Assembly (NCBI GenBank): GCA_938008535.1
Contig: CALLKF010000149.1
Location: 1-15,962, forward strand
Origin: an uncultured Saprospirales bacterium
GTDB taxonomy: Bacteria; Bacteroidota; Bacteroidia; Chitinophagales; JADIYW01
Reading direction: 5' to 3'
DNA length: 15,962 nt
A program made the translations under genes and the position numbers. Shown piece by piece: positions 1 to 6,944 of the stretch (positions are counted from its first letter, which is position 1; each line of letters begins with the position of its first letter). The notes under the pieces were generated by a model, which worked only from the letters and a program-made list of their open reading frames with translations, ran no database searches and had not been told where the DNA came from.

Positions 1-361
1 TGTAATAAAAACCGAAGTAAAAGAAAGTACTATACCTGTAGAAGATATTGGCTATTTAGTACTCGATAATGCCGAAATTTACATAAGTATTCCTGCTTTA
101 AATTTACTTATAGAGCATAATGCTGCTGTGATAATTTGCAATGCCCATCACTTACCCAATGGTTTGTTTATGAATTTAAACAGTCATCATATTCAACAAG
201 AAATTTTTAAGCACCAAATAAATGCTTCCGAACCACTCAAAAAACAACTTTGGCAACAAACCATTGTTGAAAAAATTACCAATCAAGGTATTTTGTTGGA
301 AAAAATAACTGGAAAGAAAAATTATGGAATGCATTTGGGGATTTTTCAGTTACTAATTTGA
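1..361 (+). pseudogene. cas1: CRISPR-associated Cas1 (type II-like), truncated 3' end
   Basis: The frame is open from base 2 with no stop, so the 5' part lies outside the window. The visible ~119 residues match the N-terminal half of type II Cas1: IPVEDIGYLVLDN, then a run ending in AVIICNAHHLPNGL, then SEPLKKQLWQQTIVEKI and NQGILLEK. Cas1 is the metal-dependent integrase that, with Cas2, inserts new spacers into CRISPR arrays. Full-length Cas1 continues for roughly 150 more residues, which carry the Glu, His and Asp/Glu metal ligands. Here the match stops near base 320, is followed by about 13 unrelated residues (NYGMHLGIF...), and ends at TGA 359-361. The protein therefore cannot be an active integrase. 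In the +1 frame just after the break, LWNAFGDFS faintly recalls the YW..LFG.DF.R segment of Cas1, so a deletion plus frameshift is plausible (inference). The family call is firm. Calling it a pseudogene rests on the missing C-terminal half. Confidence 0.88.
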
Positions 362-507
362 GCACAACATTATTATTTACACCGTTATTTTTAATTCATT
401 TTTTTGTTCAAAATATTCCATCCTATTTTATGGTAATTATCTTTGTGTTGTTTCAAATTCGGTTACTTTTTCATTTCATTATACGCATTGAAAACAAGAA
501 TTATTTT
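362..507. other. AT-rich intergenic region after cas1, possible CRISPR relic
   Basis: This is where cas2 and the CRISPR array would be expected after a type II-C cas1. Translation of the plus-strand frames shows nothing resembling Cas2. No sequence is repeated at regular spacing. A stretch at about 442-497 starts with TTTGTG, contains TTTCAAATT and TACTTTTT, and ends with CATTGAAAACAAG. From memory this loosely resembles the layout of Bacteroidetes II-C repeats (GTTGTG start, TTTCAAATT, an internal TAnnTTTG promoter box), but it is too long and occurs only once. No terminator hairpin for the minus-strand operon ending at 508 could be identified here. Confidence 0.25.
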
Positions 508-1002
508 TTATAAACATCCTTCAATAGTATCTAAAATGCGCGCAACTGCGGGACAGACTTCTGCGTTTTTTATAGTCAACTCTAAAATCTGATGCATCTT
601 TTTTCTATTCGTGTGTGGATATTCACGACAAGCATTTGGCCGTACTTCATAAATAGAACAATAATTGTCAGAACCTAAGAAAACACAAGGAGTTTGACGG
701 AAAACGAAATCGCCGTCGTCATCTTTGATGATATATTTCTGTATAAATTCTTTGGAAGAAATTTTCAAATGTTTTGAAATTCTATTGATGTCTTCATTGA
801 TGATAAGAGCTGGTGTAGTTTTGCAGCAATTGCCACAATGCAGGCAATCTATTTCTTTAAAAATCTGTTCATGCTGTGTGTGAAATAATTCATCAACATC
901 ATACGGTTTTAATTTTTTTAAATCTTGAATTAATTTTTGATGTGCTTTTTTATGTTGTAAAGCAGTTTGTTTTAATTGCGATATTTCGATTTCGAAATTC
1001 AT
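508..1002 (-). CDS. YkgJ-family cysteine-cluster protein (putative metal-binding)
   Basis: This 164-residue cytoplasmic protein has the signature of the YkgJ (UPF0153) family: CxxCxxCC at C53, C56, C59 and C60, then TPCVFL at C106, a Cys at 115, RPNACREYP at C125 and a last Cys at 150. The family is presumed to chelate zinc or an iron-sulfur cluster through these cysteines, but its reaction is not established. The first ~50 residues are charged and helical (many Lys, Gln, Leu), a common N-terminal extension. It is the last gene of the minus-strand cluster, 7 bp after the HEPN-like gene, so it is probably co-transcribed. The start is ATG at 1002; no upstream alternative is needed. The family assignment is confident; the function is not. 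Confidence 0.85.
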   Translation of the reverse strand: MNFEIEISQLKQTALQHKKAHQKLIQDLKKLKPYDVDELFHTQHEQIFKEIDCLHCGNCCKTTPALIINEDINRISKHLKISSKEFIQKYIIKDDDGDFVFRQTPCVFLGSDNYCSIYEVRPNACREYPHTNRKKMHQILELTIKNAEVCPAVARILDTIEGCL

Positions 1003-1009
1003 ACTTTGC

Positions 1010-1558
1010 TTACAAGATTTTTATAGTTTCAAAAAATATTTGCTCTATTTTTTTTAGATATTCATTCTCTGTTCTTAAATTAGCCTCAGATAAATTTATT
1101 TTTATTTCTGCTATTTTATCTTTATACACTTTTTTGAATACGTTATGTACAATAGTTATATTATGAATCACTAGATTTTTAAAGCAAGAAAAATATAATA
1201 ATTCATCTGAATTATGAATGCTTGCATTTTTATTAAATTTTAATAATTCATTTTTTCTATTTATAACCTTAACAACATATTCAAAAGAATTTGCATAATA
1301 ATTATGCATAAACTGATTTCTAAATTGCATAAATAAATCTAATGAAGAATAATCACTACTAGATAAATGTTTTAAATCTTTTAACAACAATATCTTTTGC
1401 TGGAAGGAGAAATTATTTGAAGAATAACTGAATACTTTTGTTTCGTCTTTTGATAAATTAAATAACTCAATCAGAATATTATTTATATCTCGTTCAAGTA
1501 TTAAAGCACTATTTAAAACGTCTAATCTTACATCCATATCTAATTCATCGCTCATCAT
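1010..1558 (-). CDS. HEPN-like protein with RX4H motif, function unknown
   Basis: This 182-residue, mostly alpha-helical protein has no signal peptide. Residues 78-86 read QFRNQFMHN, giving R80-x4-H85. That matches the RX4-6H motif of HEPN proteins and the helix in MltR/DUF4145-like families (typically RN.FAH). The preceding segment, with LLLKDLKHLSSSDYSSLD and then the arginine, has the layout of those families. HEPN domains are often RNases in toxin-antitoxin or abortive-infection systems, but many members are non-catalytic or regulatory. No nucleotidyltransferase (MNT) or antitoxin partner is adjacent. The start ATG (1558-1556) overlaps the stop of the SUI1-like gene in an ATGA, so translation is likely coupled. 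A second ATG directly follows. It sits in an otherwise housekeeping-like operon. The HEPN link rests on motif and helical context only. Confidence 0.5.
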   Translation of the reverse strand: MMSDELDMDVRLDVLNSALILERDINNILIELFNLSKDETKVFSYSSNNFSFQQKILLLKDLKHLSSSDYSSLDLFMQFRNQFMHNYYANSFEYVVKVINRKNELLKFNKNASIHNSDELLYFSCFKNLVIHNITIVHNVFKKVYKDKIAEIKINLSEANLRTENEYLKKIEQIFFETIKIL

Positions 1559-1890
1559 CTCAATTTTACTTTATAACCTTCTTTTTCCAACAACTCTTTT
1601 ACTTTTAATTTAAAATCGCCTTGTATAACTATTTCGCCATCTTTTGCAGAACCACCAACACCACATTTTGTTTTTAGCATTTTTGCCAATGCTTCTAAAT
1701 CTTCTGTTTTTCCGATAAAATTTTCAATCAACGTTACTGTTTTTCCTTTGCGTTGTTTCTTATCTATTGAAACTATGAGTTGTTGTTTTTCATTTAACAA
1801 TGTTTCAATTTCATCTTCTTCATTATCCAGTTTAAAATCAGGATTAGTAGAGAAAACAGTGCTTAAATTATCTTTCCAGTTTTTTGTCAT
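1555..1890 (-). CDS. SUI1/eIF1-like translation factor (YciH family)
   Basis: This 111-residue protein has an acidic, variable N-terminus (to about residue 45) followed by an SUI1 fold: RKGKTVTLIENFIG at about 47-60, then LAKMLKTKCGVGGSAKDG at about 68-85, then EIVIQGDF and a C-terminal helix-strand ending in GYKVKLR. The KCGVGGSAKDG.I.IQGD core is the family hallmark. Bacterial YciH-like proteins resemble eukaryotic eIF1. They are thought to act on the ribosome during initiation, affecting fidelity or stress translation, but are usually dispensable. Both ends overlap neighbours by 4 bp (ATGA with the lipid kinase upstream and with the HEPN-like gene downstream), giving a tightly coupled three-gene block. 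Length is normal for the family. Confidence 0.88.
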   Translation of the reverse strand: MTKNWKDNLSTVFSTNPDFKLDNEEDEIETLLNEKQQLIVSIDKKQRKGKTVTLIENFIGKTEDLEALAKMLKTKCGVGGSAKDGEIVIQGDFKLKVKELLEKEGYKVKLR

Positions 1891-2789
1891 AACGCAAAGT
1901 CTTTATCAACCATAAAATTCAATGCTTGCTTTTTGCAAATAACTTCAATGTGATCTGATTTGCCTTTAAAGTCGCCATCCATTTGTATGCTTTGAATGCT
2001 ATCTGTTTTTATTTTCAGCACTTTATTTACTCGATACGATTCTATCATCGGTTGGCTTGCTATATCACCAAAAAAACATTCGTAAACCAATTTTGGAACT
2101 TGAGTTCTATCGAAGTTTTTTACAATCGTAATTTCAAATTTTCCATCATTCAAAATACTTTGATGCGAAAATTCAATGTTGTAACCAAGTTGACCAGTTG
2201 ATGTAACCAATACCGTAAACGCTTCTGTTTCTATGGTTTTTTCATTATCTATTTCGATAGTAAAAGTTGGTAATTTGTAGGTAAACGCTGTGCTCAAAAC
2301 ACCACCTAAATATGCACCAACACCACGAAATGGAATTTTATTAAACTGCTCAACTACCTTGCCGTCATAGCCAATTCCAGCCGTCATAAAAAATGGTTGT
2401 CCATTTAGTATACACGCATCAATTTTGAAAATTTTACCAGTATTTAAAAGCTGTATAGATTTTGCTACGTTAATTGGAATTTTTAATTTTCTTGCATTTG
2501 CATTGCCTGAACCAGTTGGAATACTTGCCATTGCCATTGGTTTTCCAACTAACACTTGTCCAACTTCATTTTGAGTGCCATCACCTCCAACAACTGCAAT
2601 AATATCAATATTTTCGATAAGTGATTGTTGAGCAATTTTTATAGCGTGACCTGCAAATTTGGTATGAAAAATATCATAATCGAACTGCGATAGATCTAAA
2701 TTTTTTTTCACCATATTTTCGGAAAAACTGGCACCAAAAAAACCACCAGATTTTGGATTTACGATAAATCGTATTTTTTTCTTTTTCAA
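1887..2789 (-). CDS. Diacylglycerol/sphingosine kinase-like lipid kinase (YegS/LcbK family)
   Basis: This 300-residue protein has the DAGK catalytic domain: IVNPKSGG at residues 9-16, VVGGDGTQNEV at about 66-76 (the nucleotide-binding GGDGT), and IPTGSGNANARKL at about 90-102. The C-terminal lobe includes GIGYDGKVV and a QMDGD motif near residue 270. The family phosphorylates diacylglycerol or related lipids using ATP at the inner membrane; the substrate here is not known. The start is a TTG at 2789-2787. No ATG or GTG occurs upstream before the in-frame stop at 2820-2822, and the first internal ATG (residue 26) would remove NPKSGG, so TTG is the best choice. The stop overlaps the SUI1-like start. 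Upstream there is a 51-bp gap from the exported-protein gene. Confidence 0.9.
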   Translation of the reverse strand: MKKKKIRFIVNPKSGGFFGASFSENMVKKNLDLSQFDYDIFHTKFAGHAIKIAQQSLIENIDIIAVVGGDGTQNEVGQVLVGKPMAMASIPTGSGNANARKLKIPINVAKSIQLLNTGKIFKIDACILNGQPFFMTAGIGYDGKVVEQFNKIPFRGVGAYLGGVLSTAFTYKLPTFTIEIDNEKTIETEAFTVLVTSTGQLGYNIEFSHQSILNDGKFEITIVKNFDRTQVPKLVYECFFGDIASQPMIESYRVNKVLKIKTDSIQSIQMDGDFKGKSDHIEVICKKQALNFMVDKDFAL

Positions 2790-2840
2790 TATGAAAGAGT
2801 TTAGTTGGCAAAAATAATATTAATGATTCGAAATTGAGTA

Positions 2841-3332
2841 TTAATTTTTTTTATAGATAACCAGCAAATCTTTTAATTCCTGAAGTAAAAAATCACTGTT
2901 AAAAGGATCTTGGTCATTCTTATCTTTGTACACCATTTCTAATTTATTTTTATAGAAATAATATTTTCTTGTTTTTTCTTCAACGGTTTTTTCAGTAAAA
3001 GATTTTATTTCTGTCAATGGTATTTTATAGCTGGTTATTTTTTCTACAATATAATAAACATTGGTGTCATTCATGTAAAATAATAATTCTGACTGACCCA
3101 TTTCACCATAAATATTATCTTTAATTAATTTCAAGGAATCTTTTGTATAAAAATAAATAATGCTTGCACCTTGTGTCGATACTTCAGGCCTTTCTAAAAA
3201 TTTATGTTCGTAATAATTTAATTTTTTGTTGGTTTCTTCTGCTTGATTTTCCAGAGAAACACCGAATAATTCTTCCTCTGAATAAACTGCAATAGAAATT
3301 AAGATTAATAAGACAGTGCAAATAAATTTCAT
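2841..3332 (-). CDS. Exported protein of unknown function
   Basis: This 163-residue protein begins with a signal peptide: MKF, a hydrophobic core ICTVLLILISIAV, then YSEEE, with likely cleavage around residues 18-20. The mature part is charged, rich in Lys, Glu and aromatic residues, with repeated short beta-prone stretches (IIYFYTKDS, YYIVEKITSYKIPL, RKYYFYKNKLEMVYK), suggesting a small periplasmic or surface beta-rich domain. No family was recognised. No lipobox cysteine is present. It starts only 2 bp after the nadC stop, so it is almost certainly co-transcribed with nadC. The signal peptide is clear; nothing supports a specific function. Confidence 0.75.
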   Translation of the reverse strand: MKFICTVLLILISIAVYSEEELFGVSLENQAEETNKKLNYYEHKFLERPEVSTQGASIIYFYTKDSLKLIKDNIYGEMGQSELLFYMNDTNVYYIVEKITSYKIPLTEIKSFTEKTVEEKTRKYYFYKNKLEMVYKDKNDQDPFNSDFLLQELKDLLVIYKKN

Positions 3333-3334
3333 GT

Positions 3335-4186
3335 TTAACCAATTTCAGCTTTCAAACTTAAATCTAAACTTTTCACAGAATGTGTTAATGCACCAACAGA
3401 AATAAAATCAACACCAGTTTCTGCATAGCTTCTAATCGTTTCTAAAGTGATGCCACCACTTGCTTCGGTTTCGTATTTTTTATTGATGATGTCAACAGCT
3501 TCTTTTACTTTCTCAGGTGTAAAATTATCCAGCATAATTCGATGAATTCCATCACATGCAACTGCTTCTTTTACATTATCCAAATTTCGTGTTTCTACTT
3601 CGACGCGCAAATCCAAATTGTTCGCATTTAAATATTCTTTTACTTTGTTGACTGATTTTGTAATTCCACCACAAAAATCAATATGATTATCTTTTAGCAT
3701 AATCATATCATACAAACCAAATCGATGATTAGAGCCACCACCAACGGTTACTGCATATTTTTCCAGGAACCGAAGATTCGGTGTCGTTTTTCGCGTGTCA
3801 ATTACTTTTGCGTTGGTGCCTTCAATCACTTTCACATACTCATTTGTTTTAGTTGCGATGCCACTCATACGTTGCATGCAATTTAAGACTAAACGTTCAG
3901 CTGTTAAAATTGAAATGGCAGAACCATATACATGAAAAGCAACATCACCATATTTTATAATTGAACCTTCTTCAATATGAATTTCTAGTTGCAAATTAGT
4001 ATCTACTTTTGCAAAAACAGCTTTTGCAATTTTCAAACCACATAAAATACCGTTGTCCTTTACTAAAAGTCGTGCTTTGCCTTGCGTAGTTGCATCAATT
4101 GATGCTAAAGAAGAATAATCGCCACCACGAACATCTTCGTGCAGAGCATTCGTAATAAATTGATCGAGTTCTTGTTTATTAAACAT
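3335..4186 (-). CDS. nadC: Nicotinate-nucleotide pyrophosphorylase (quinolinate phosphoribosyltransferase)
   Basis: The enzyme converts quinolinate and PRPP to nicotinate mononucleotide, CO2 and pyrophosphate, the third step of de novo NAD synthesis. The 283 residues match the usual length. Signature motifs are visible: HEDVRGGDYSS near 16-26, QRMSGIAT near 105-112, DTRKTTPNLR at 130-139 with R132 and K133, GGGSNHRFGLYD at 149-160 with H154-R155, and KDNH at 165-168. Later come VEVETRNL, IMLDNF and EASGGITLETI for the quinolinate/PRPP barrel. The gene lies 54 bp after the DUF4783 gene and 2 bp before an exported protein. DUF4783 beside nadC is, to my knowledge, a recurring Bacteroidetes arrangement. 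nadA and nadB are not in the window. Confidence 0.96.
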   Translation of the reverse strand: MFNKQELDQFITNALHEDVRGGDYSSLASIDATTQGKARLLVKDNGILCGLKIAKAVFAKVDTNLQLEIHIEEGSIIKYGDVAFHVYGSAISILTAERLVLNCMQRMSGIATKTNEYVKVIEGTNAKVIDTRKTTPNLRFLEKYAVTVGGGSNHRFGLYDMIMLKDNHIDFCGGITKSVNKVKEYLNANNLDLRVEVETRNLDNVKEAVACDGIHRIMLDNFTPEKVKEAVDIINKKYETEASGGITLETIRSYAETGVDFISVGALTHSVKSLDLSLKAEIG

Positions 4187-4212
4187 AAAGCAAAAGTAGT
4201 AATTTTACTTAT

Positions 4213-4237
4213 TACTTATAACTTACTACTTATAACT
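4213..4237. repeat. Short tandem direct repeat (11-mer, period 14)
   Basis: The 11-mer TACTTATAACT occurs at 4213-4223 and again at 4227-4237, in the 54-bp gap between the DUF4783 and nadC genes. Further partial copies (TTACTTATTAC) precede it. Simple TA-rich direct repeats of this kind occur between genes in some Bacteroidetes. It could be a slippage product or a weak leader element; no function is evident. Confidence 0.5.
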
Positions 4238-4240
4238 AAA

Positions 4241-4633
4241 TTATTCTTTCTCAAATCTAATTTCCTGAATCACATTCACACCGTTAGATTTTTTTATGTA
4301 GATATAGGTTCTGTAAGATGAAGTATTGGTTTTTAAGCTACCAATCACATATTGAGCGCCATCAGGCGAAGTGCCTTTGTGTATGATTGTAAAATCTCGA
4401 AATGAAAATTTTCCGAAAAAATTCTTCAAAATCATTTCGGCTTGCTCACTGCTGTAATTATCGGAATTTTCATCAATGGTAATATCAACTCTTTTTTCAA
4501 AATTTTTGGCAATAGCAGCAGTATTTGCCATTTTAATTGCAGACGGAAAAGTACCAAATATATCTTGTGCTTTTATCGAGAAGCTGATAAATAAAATGAT
4601 AAATAATACAGATAATGACTTTAAAAACTTCAT
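4241..4633 (-). CDS. DUF4783 family exported protein
   Basis: This 130-residue protein starts at ATG 4633. The open frame continues upstream to 4927, but that part lies antisense to gpmI, and the signal peptide beginning MKFLKSLSVLFIILFISF with cleavage near IKAQ fixes this start. The mature part reads as a DUF4783 domain: FEKRVDITIDENSDNYSSEQ, AEMILKNFFGKF, HKGTSPDGAQYVIGSL, and a final strand YRTYIYIKKSNGVNVIQEIRF. The family is small, found mainly in Bacteroidetes, and probably has an NTF2/cystatin-like fold in the periplasm; its role is unknown. It is the first gene of the minus-strand cluster leading into nadC, and its 5' end is 91 bp from the divergent gpmI start. Confidence 0.82.
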   Translation of the reverse strand: MKFLKSLSVLFIILFISFSIKAQDIFGTFPSAIKMANTAAIAKNFEKRVDITIDENSDNYSSEQAEMILKNFFGKFSFRDFTIIHKGTSPDGAQYVIGSLKTNTSSYRTYIYIKKSNGVNVIQEIRFEKE

Positions 4634-4640
4634 AAAATCG

Positions 4641-4648
4641 TATTTTTG
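4641..4648 (+). promoter_or_regulatory. Possible -7 promoter element for gpmI
   Basis: TATTTTTG fits the Bacteroidetes -7 consensus TAnnTTTG and lies 76 bp before the gpmI GTG start. No good -33 TTTG/TTG box is seen about 19 bp upstream, and in AT-rich DNA such matches occur by chance, so this is only a candidate. Confidence 0.25.
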
Positions 4649-4724
4649 TAAAGTTGTTGCATATTTTATGCCAAACAGCTCGGTGAAAATAAAAAAAATT
4701 ACATAATATTTAACAACAAATATC

Positions 4725-6245
4725 GTGCAAAAGAAAGTGATGTTGATAATAATGGATGGCTGGGCAATGAATGCCAACCCAAAAATTAGTGCTATTGAAG
4801 CTGCCAATACACCTTTTGTAGACAGTTTGTATCTAAAATATCCAAATACTGGATTGCTTACGCATGGCGAATATGTTGGTCTGCCTGAAGACCAAATGGG
4901 AAATTCGGAAGTTGGACACATGAACATTGGTGCTGGTCGCGTAATTTTTCAGGATTTAATGTTGATAAATAAAAAAGTTCAAACTGGCGAAATCTTTCAA
5001 AATCAAATTTTAATTGATGCTTTTGAATATGCGAAGGCCAATAATAAAAAAGTGCATTTTATAGGTTTGGTTTCCAATGGTGGAATTCACGCACACATTA
5101 GCCATTTGAAAGCTTTGGTGAAAATGGCAAAAGACCTTTGTGTTGAACATAGTTTTGTACATGCATTTACAGATGGACGCGATACCGATCCAAAAAGTGG
5201 ATTAGATTATCTATTAGATTTAGAAGAATTTTGTGCATCAACACCAACCAAAATTGCATCTATTTGTGGTCGTTATTATGCAATGGATCGCGATAAACGT
5301 TGGGAACGAATTAAGTTGGCGTATGATTTATTAGTATATCAAAAAGGTGATGCCTTTACATCAGTTAAAGACGCAATTGAAACTTCATATAAAAATGAAA
5401 TTACAGATGAATTTATAAAACCAATTATTTTATTGGATGAAAATAAGCAGGCACTTACAAAAATTGAAACCGATGATGTAGTGATTTCTTTTAATTTTAG
5501 AACAGATAGATGCAGAGAAATTACAACAGTTTTGTCACAGAAAGATATGCCAGAATTTGATATGCAAATGATGGATTTGCATTTTGTGACGATGACCATT
5601 TATGATGAAAAATTTAAATCGGTAAAACCAATTTATGGAAAAGAAAATATTGAAAATTCTCTTGGCGAGGTCATTGCAAAAAATAATTTGACGCAACTTC
5701 GCATTGCTGAAACTGAAAAATATCCGCATGTTACATTTTTCTTTTCTGGTGGAAGAGAAGCTACGTTTGAAGGTGAAGAACGCATCATGATTCCATCACC
5801 AAAAGTTGCAACATACGATTTGAAACCAGAAATGAGTGCGAATGAAATTAAGGATGCTGTAATAAAAAATATGGATGAAAATCAACCACATTTTATTTGT
5901 TTAAATTTTGCCAATACAGATATGGTTGGACATACTGGTGTTTTTTCAGCAGCTATCAAAGCAGCCGAAACAGTTGATAGTTGCGTGCAGCAAGTGGTAA
6001 CAAAAGCATTGAAAAAAGATTATTGTATTTTGGTAACCGCAGATCACGGAAATGCCGATTATATGGTAAATGCTGATGGTTCAGCTAATACGGCACATTC
6101 AAAAAACATTGTTCCGTTTTTTGTAATTGATAATAAATTTAAAGGTGTAGTTCAACCTGGTAAATTGGCTGACATCGCTCCAACAATTTTAAAAATTATG
6201 AATCTGGAAATTCCAAAAGAAATGGATGGAACTGTGTTGATTTAA
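4725..6245 (+). CDS. gpmI: 2,3-bisphosphoglycerate-independent phosphoglycerate mutase
   Basis: This cytoplasmic glycolytic/gluconeogenic enzyme interconverts 3- and 2-phosphoglycerate through a phosphoserine intermediate, using Mn2+. The 506 residues fit the family. The N-terminus VQKKVMLIIMDGW carries the first metal ligand D11. The catalytic serine is S61 in DQMGNSEVGHMNIGAGR. The inserted phosphotransferase domain has HAFTDGRDTDPKSG and ICGRYYAMDRDKRW. The C-terminus carries NTDMVGHTG, TADHGNAD and AHSKNIVPF, the remaining metal ligands. The start is GTG at 4725: upstream is a stop at 4704-4706 with no ATG between, and the next ATG (4740) would cut the conserved first strand. No Shine-Dalgarno is evident. 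It is divergent from the DUF4783/nadC cluster. Confidence 0.96.
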   Translation: MQKKVMLIIMDGWAMNANPKISAIEAANTPFVDSLYLKYPNTGLLTHGEYVGLPEDQMGNSEVGHMNIGAGRVIFQDLMLINKKVQTGEIFQNQILIDAFEYAKANNKKVHFIGLVSNGGIHAHISHLKALVKMAKDLCVEHSFVHAFTDGRDTDPKSGLDYLLDLEEFCASTPTKIASICGRYYAMDRDKRWERIKLAYDLLVYQKGDAFTSVKDAIETSYKNEITDEFIKPIILLDENKQALTKIETDDVVISFNFRTDRCREITTVLSQKDMPEFDMQMMDLHFVTMTIYDEKFKSVKPIYGKENIENSLGEVIAKNNLTQLRIAETEKYPHVTFFFSGGREATFEGEERIMIPSPKVATYDLKPEMSANEIKDAVIKNMDENQPHFICLNFANTDMVGHTGVFSAAIKAAETVDSCVQQVVTKALKKDYCILVTADHGNADYMVNADGSANTAHSKNIVPFFVIDNKFKGVVQPGKLADIAPTILKIMNLEIPKEMDGTVLI

Positions 6246-6262
6246 AATGAATAAATTTGAAA

Positions 6263-6844
6263 ATGAAAAAAGAAAATAAAGTAGTTTTTTGCGTACAATT
6301 TTTAATAATCTCTTTATTATTTTTTTCTTGTAAAGAAAAGAAAACCGAACAACTATCAACCGATACAGTTTACATAAACATAGATTCTATTGTGCAAAGT
6401 GACATCGATTTAAACATGCGTGAAAATTGCAAAATGGAAAAATTGGCGTTCGTAAATTCATTAAAAGAAAAAAAACTAACAGATAGCGTTGATTGGAAAC
6501 AAGAGTTAGATATTTTAAAAGATTGTGATATTAATAAACCATCTTGGAAAGGAAAATTTAAAGTTGACATTGTGCCAACAACTATTGCACATCTAGGTTG
6601 TATGCAATATTTTTATAGAAGTATTGATACCAAAATTCCGATAAAATCTATCACCGTTAATAAAGATTCTTTAGATAGAATTTTGAATATTTTAATTCAA
6701 AAAAAAATTGAATCATTTTTATTCTCATCCAATCAACAGATTGAATATATTCCACGTTTTGGTTATTCTGTTCGCAGCGATCAAAAAACATCCTTATTCA
6801 GTACTTTCAATGTAAATGTTGATGTGAAATACATCTGTAAATAA
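6263..6844 (+). CDS. Putative lipoprotein of unknown function
   Basis: The start was chosen at ATG 6263; a TTG at 6257 is in frame but unnecessary. The 193 residues begin with a short basic region (MKKENK), a hydrophobic stretch and a lipobox LLFFSC with C23 as the lipidation site, followed by charged residues KEKK. The mature part includes four or so cysteines (around NCKMEK, DCDINK, GCMQY and the last codons, CK), so disulfides are possible outside the cytoplasm. The middle has an alpha/beta mix with IPIKSITVNKDSLDRILNIL and a final strand ending NVDVKYICK. No family was recognised. It lies 17 bp downstream of gpmI and about 100 bp upstream of hisS. The lipoprotein call is good; its function is unknown. 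Confidence 0.72.
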   Translation: MKKENKVVFCVQFLIISLLFFSCKEKKTEQLSTDTVYINIDSIVQSDIDLNMRENCKMEKLAFVNSLKEKKLTDSVDWKQELDILKDCDINKPSWKGKFKVDIVPTTIAHLGCMQYFYRSIDTKIPIKSITVNKDSLDRILNILIQKKIESFLFSSNQQIEYIPRFGYSVRSDQKTSLFSTFNVNVDVKYICK

Positions 6845-6865
6845 AAAAATAAATTATGGCTAAAA

Positions 6866-6873
6866 TAGCTTTG
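6866..6873 (+). promoter_or_regulatory. Possible -7 promoter element for hisS
   Basis: TAGCTTTG matches TAnnTTTG in the 100-bp gap before hisS and would give a leader of about 65 nt. The -33 box is not convincing. It suggests hisS has its own promoter rather than depending on gpmI read-through. Confidence 0.3.
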
Positions 6874-6944
6874 TGTAAGTTTATTAAAAGTGAATGTAAC
6901 ATAGATATTTTTTAGCGAACAAATAAAAAATATATAGAAATACG

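Noticed and set aside
363..368. CACAAC just after the cas1 stop, as the end of a CRISPR repeat
   Set aside because: The distance to the next repeat-like stretch (about 73 nt) does not fit one spacer, and no second full repeat lies between.
876..1166. Plus-strand open frame across the YkgJ and HEPN-like genes
   Set aside because: It overlaps two better-supported minus-strand genes, and its hydrophobic composition is typical of antisense AT-rich frames.
4634..4927. Upstream extension of the DUF4783 reading frame by 98 residues
   Set aside because: It runs antisense through the gpmI start and its first 67 codons, and a clear signal peptide begins at the internal ATG 4633.
6856..6915. 19-codon open frame starting ATGGCTAAAATAG before hisS
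   Set aside because: It has no recognisable motif and overlaps a candidate promoter element. It is a chance length in AT-rich DNA.
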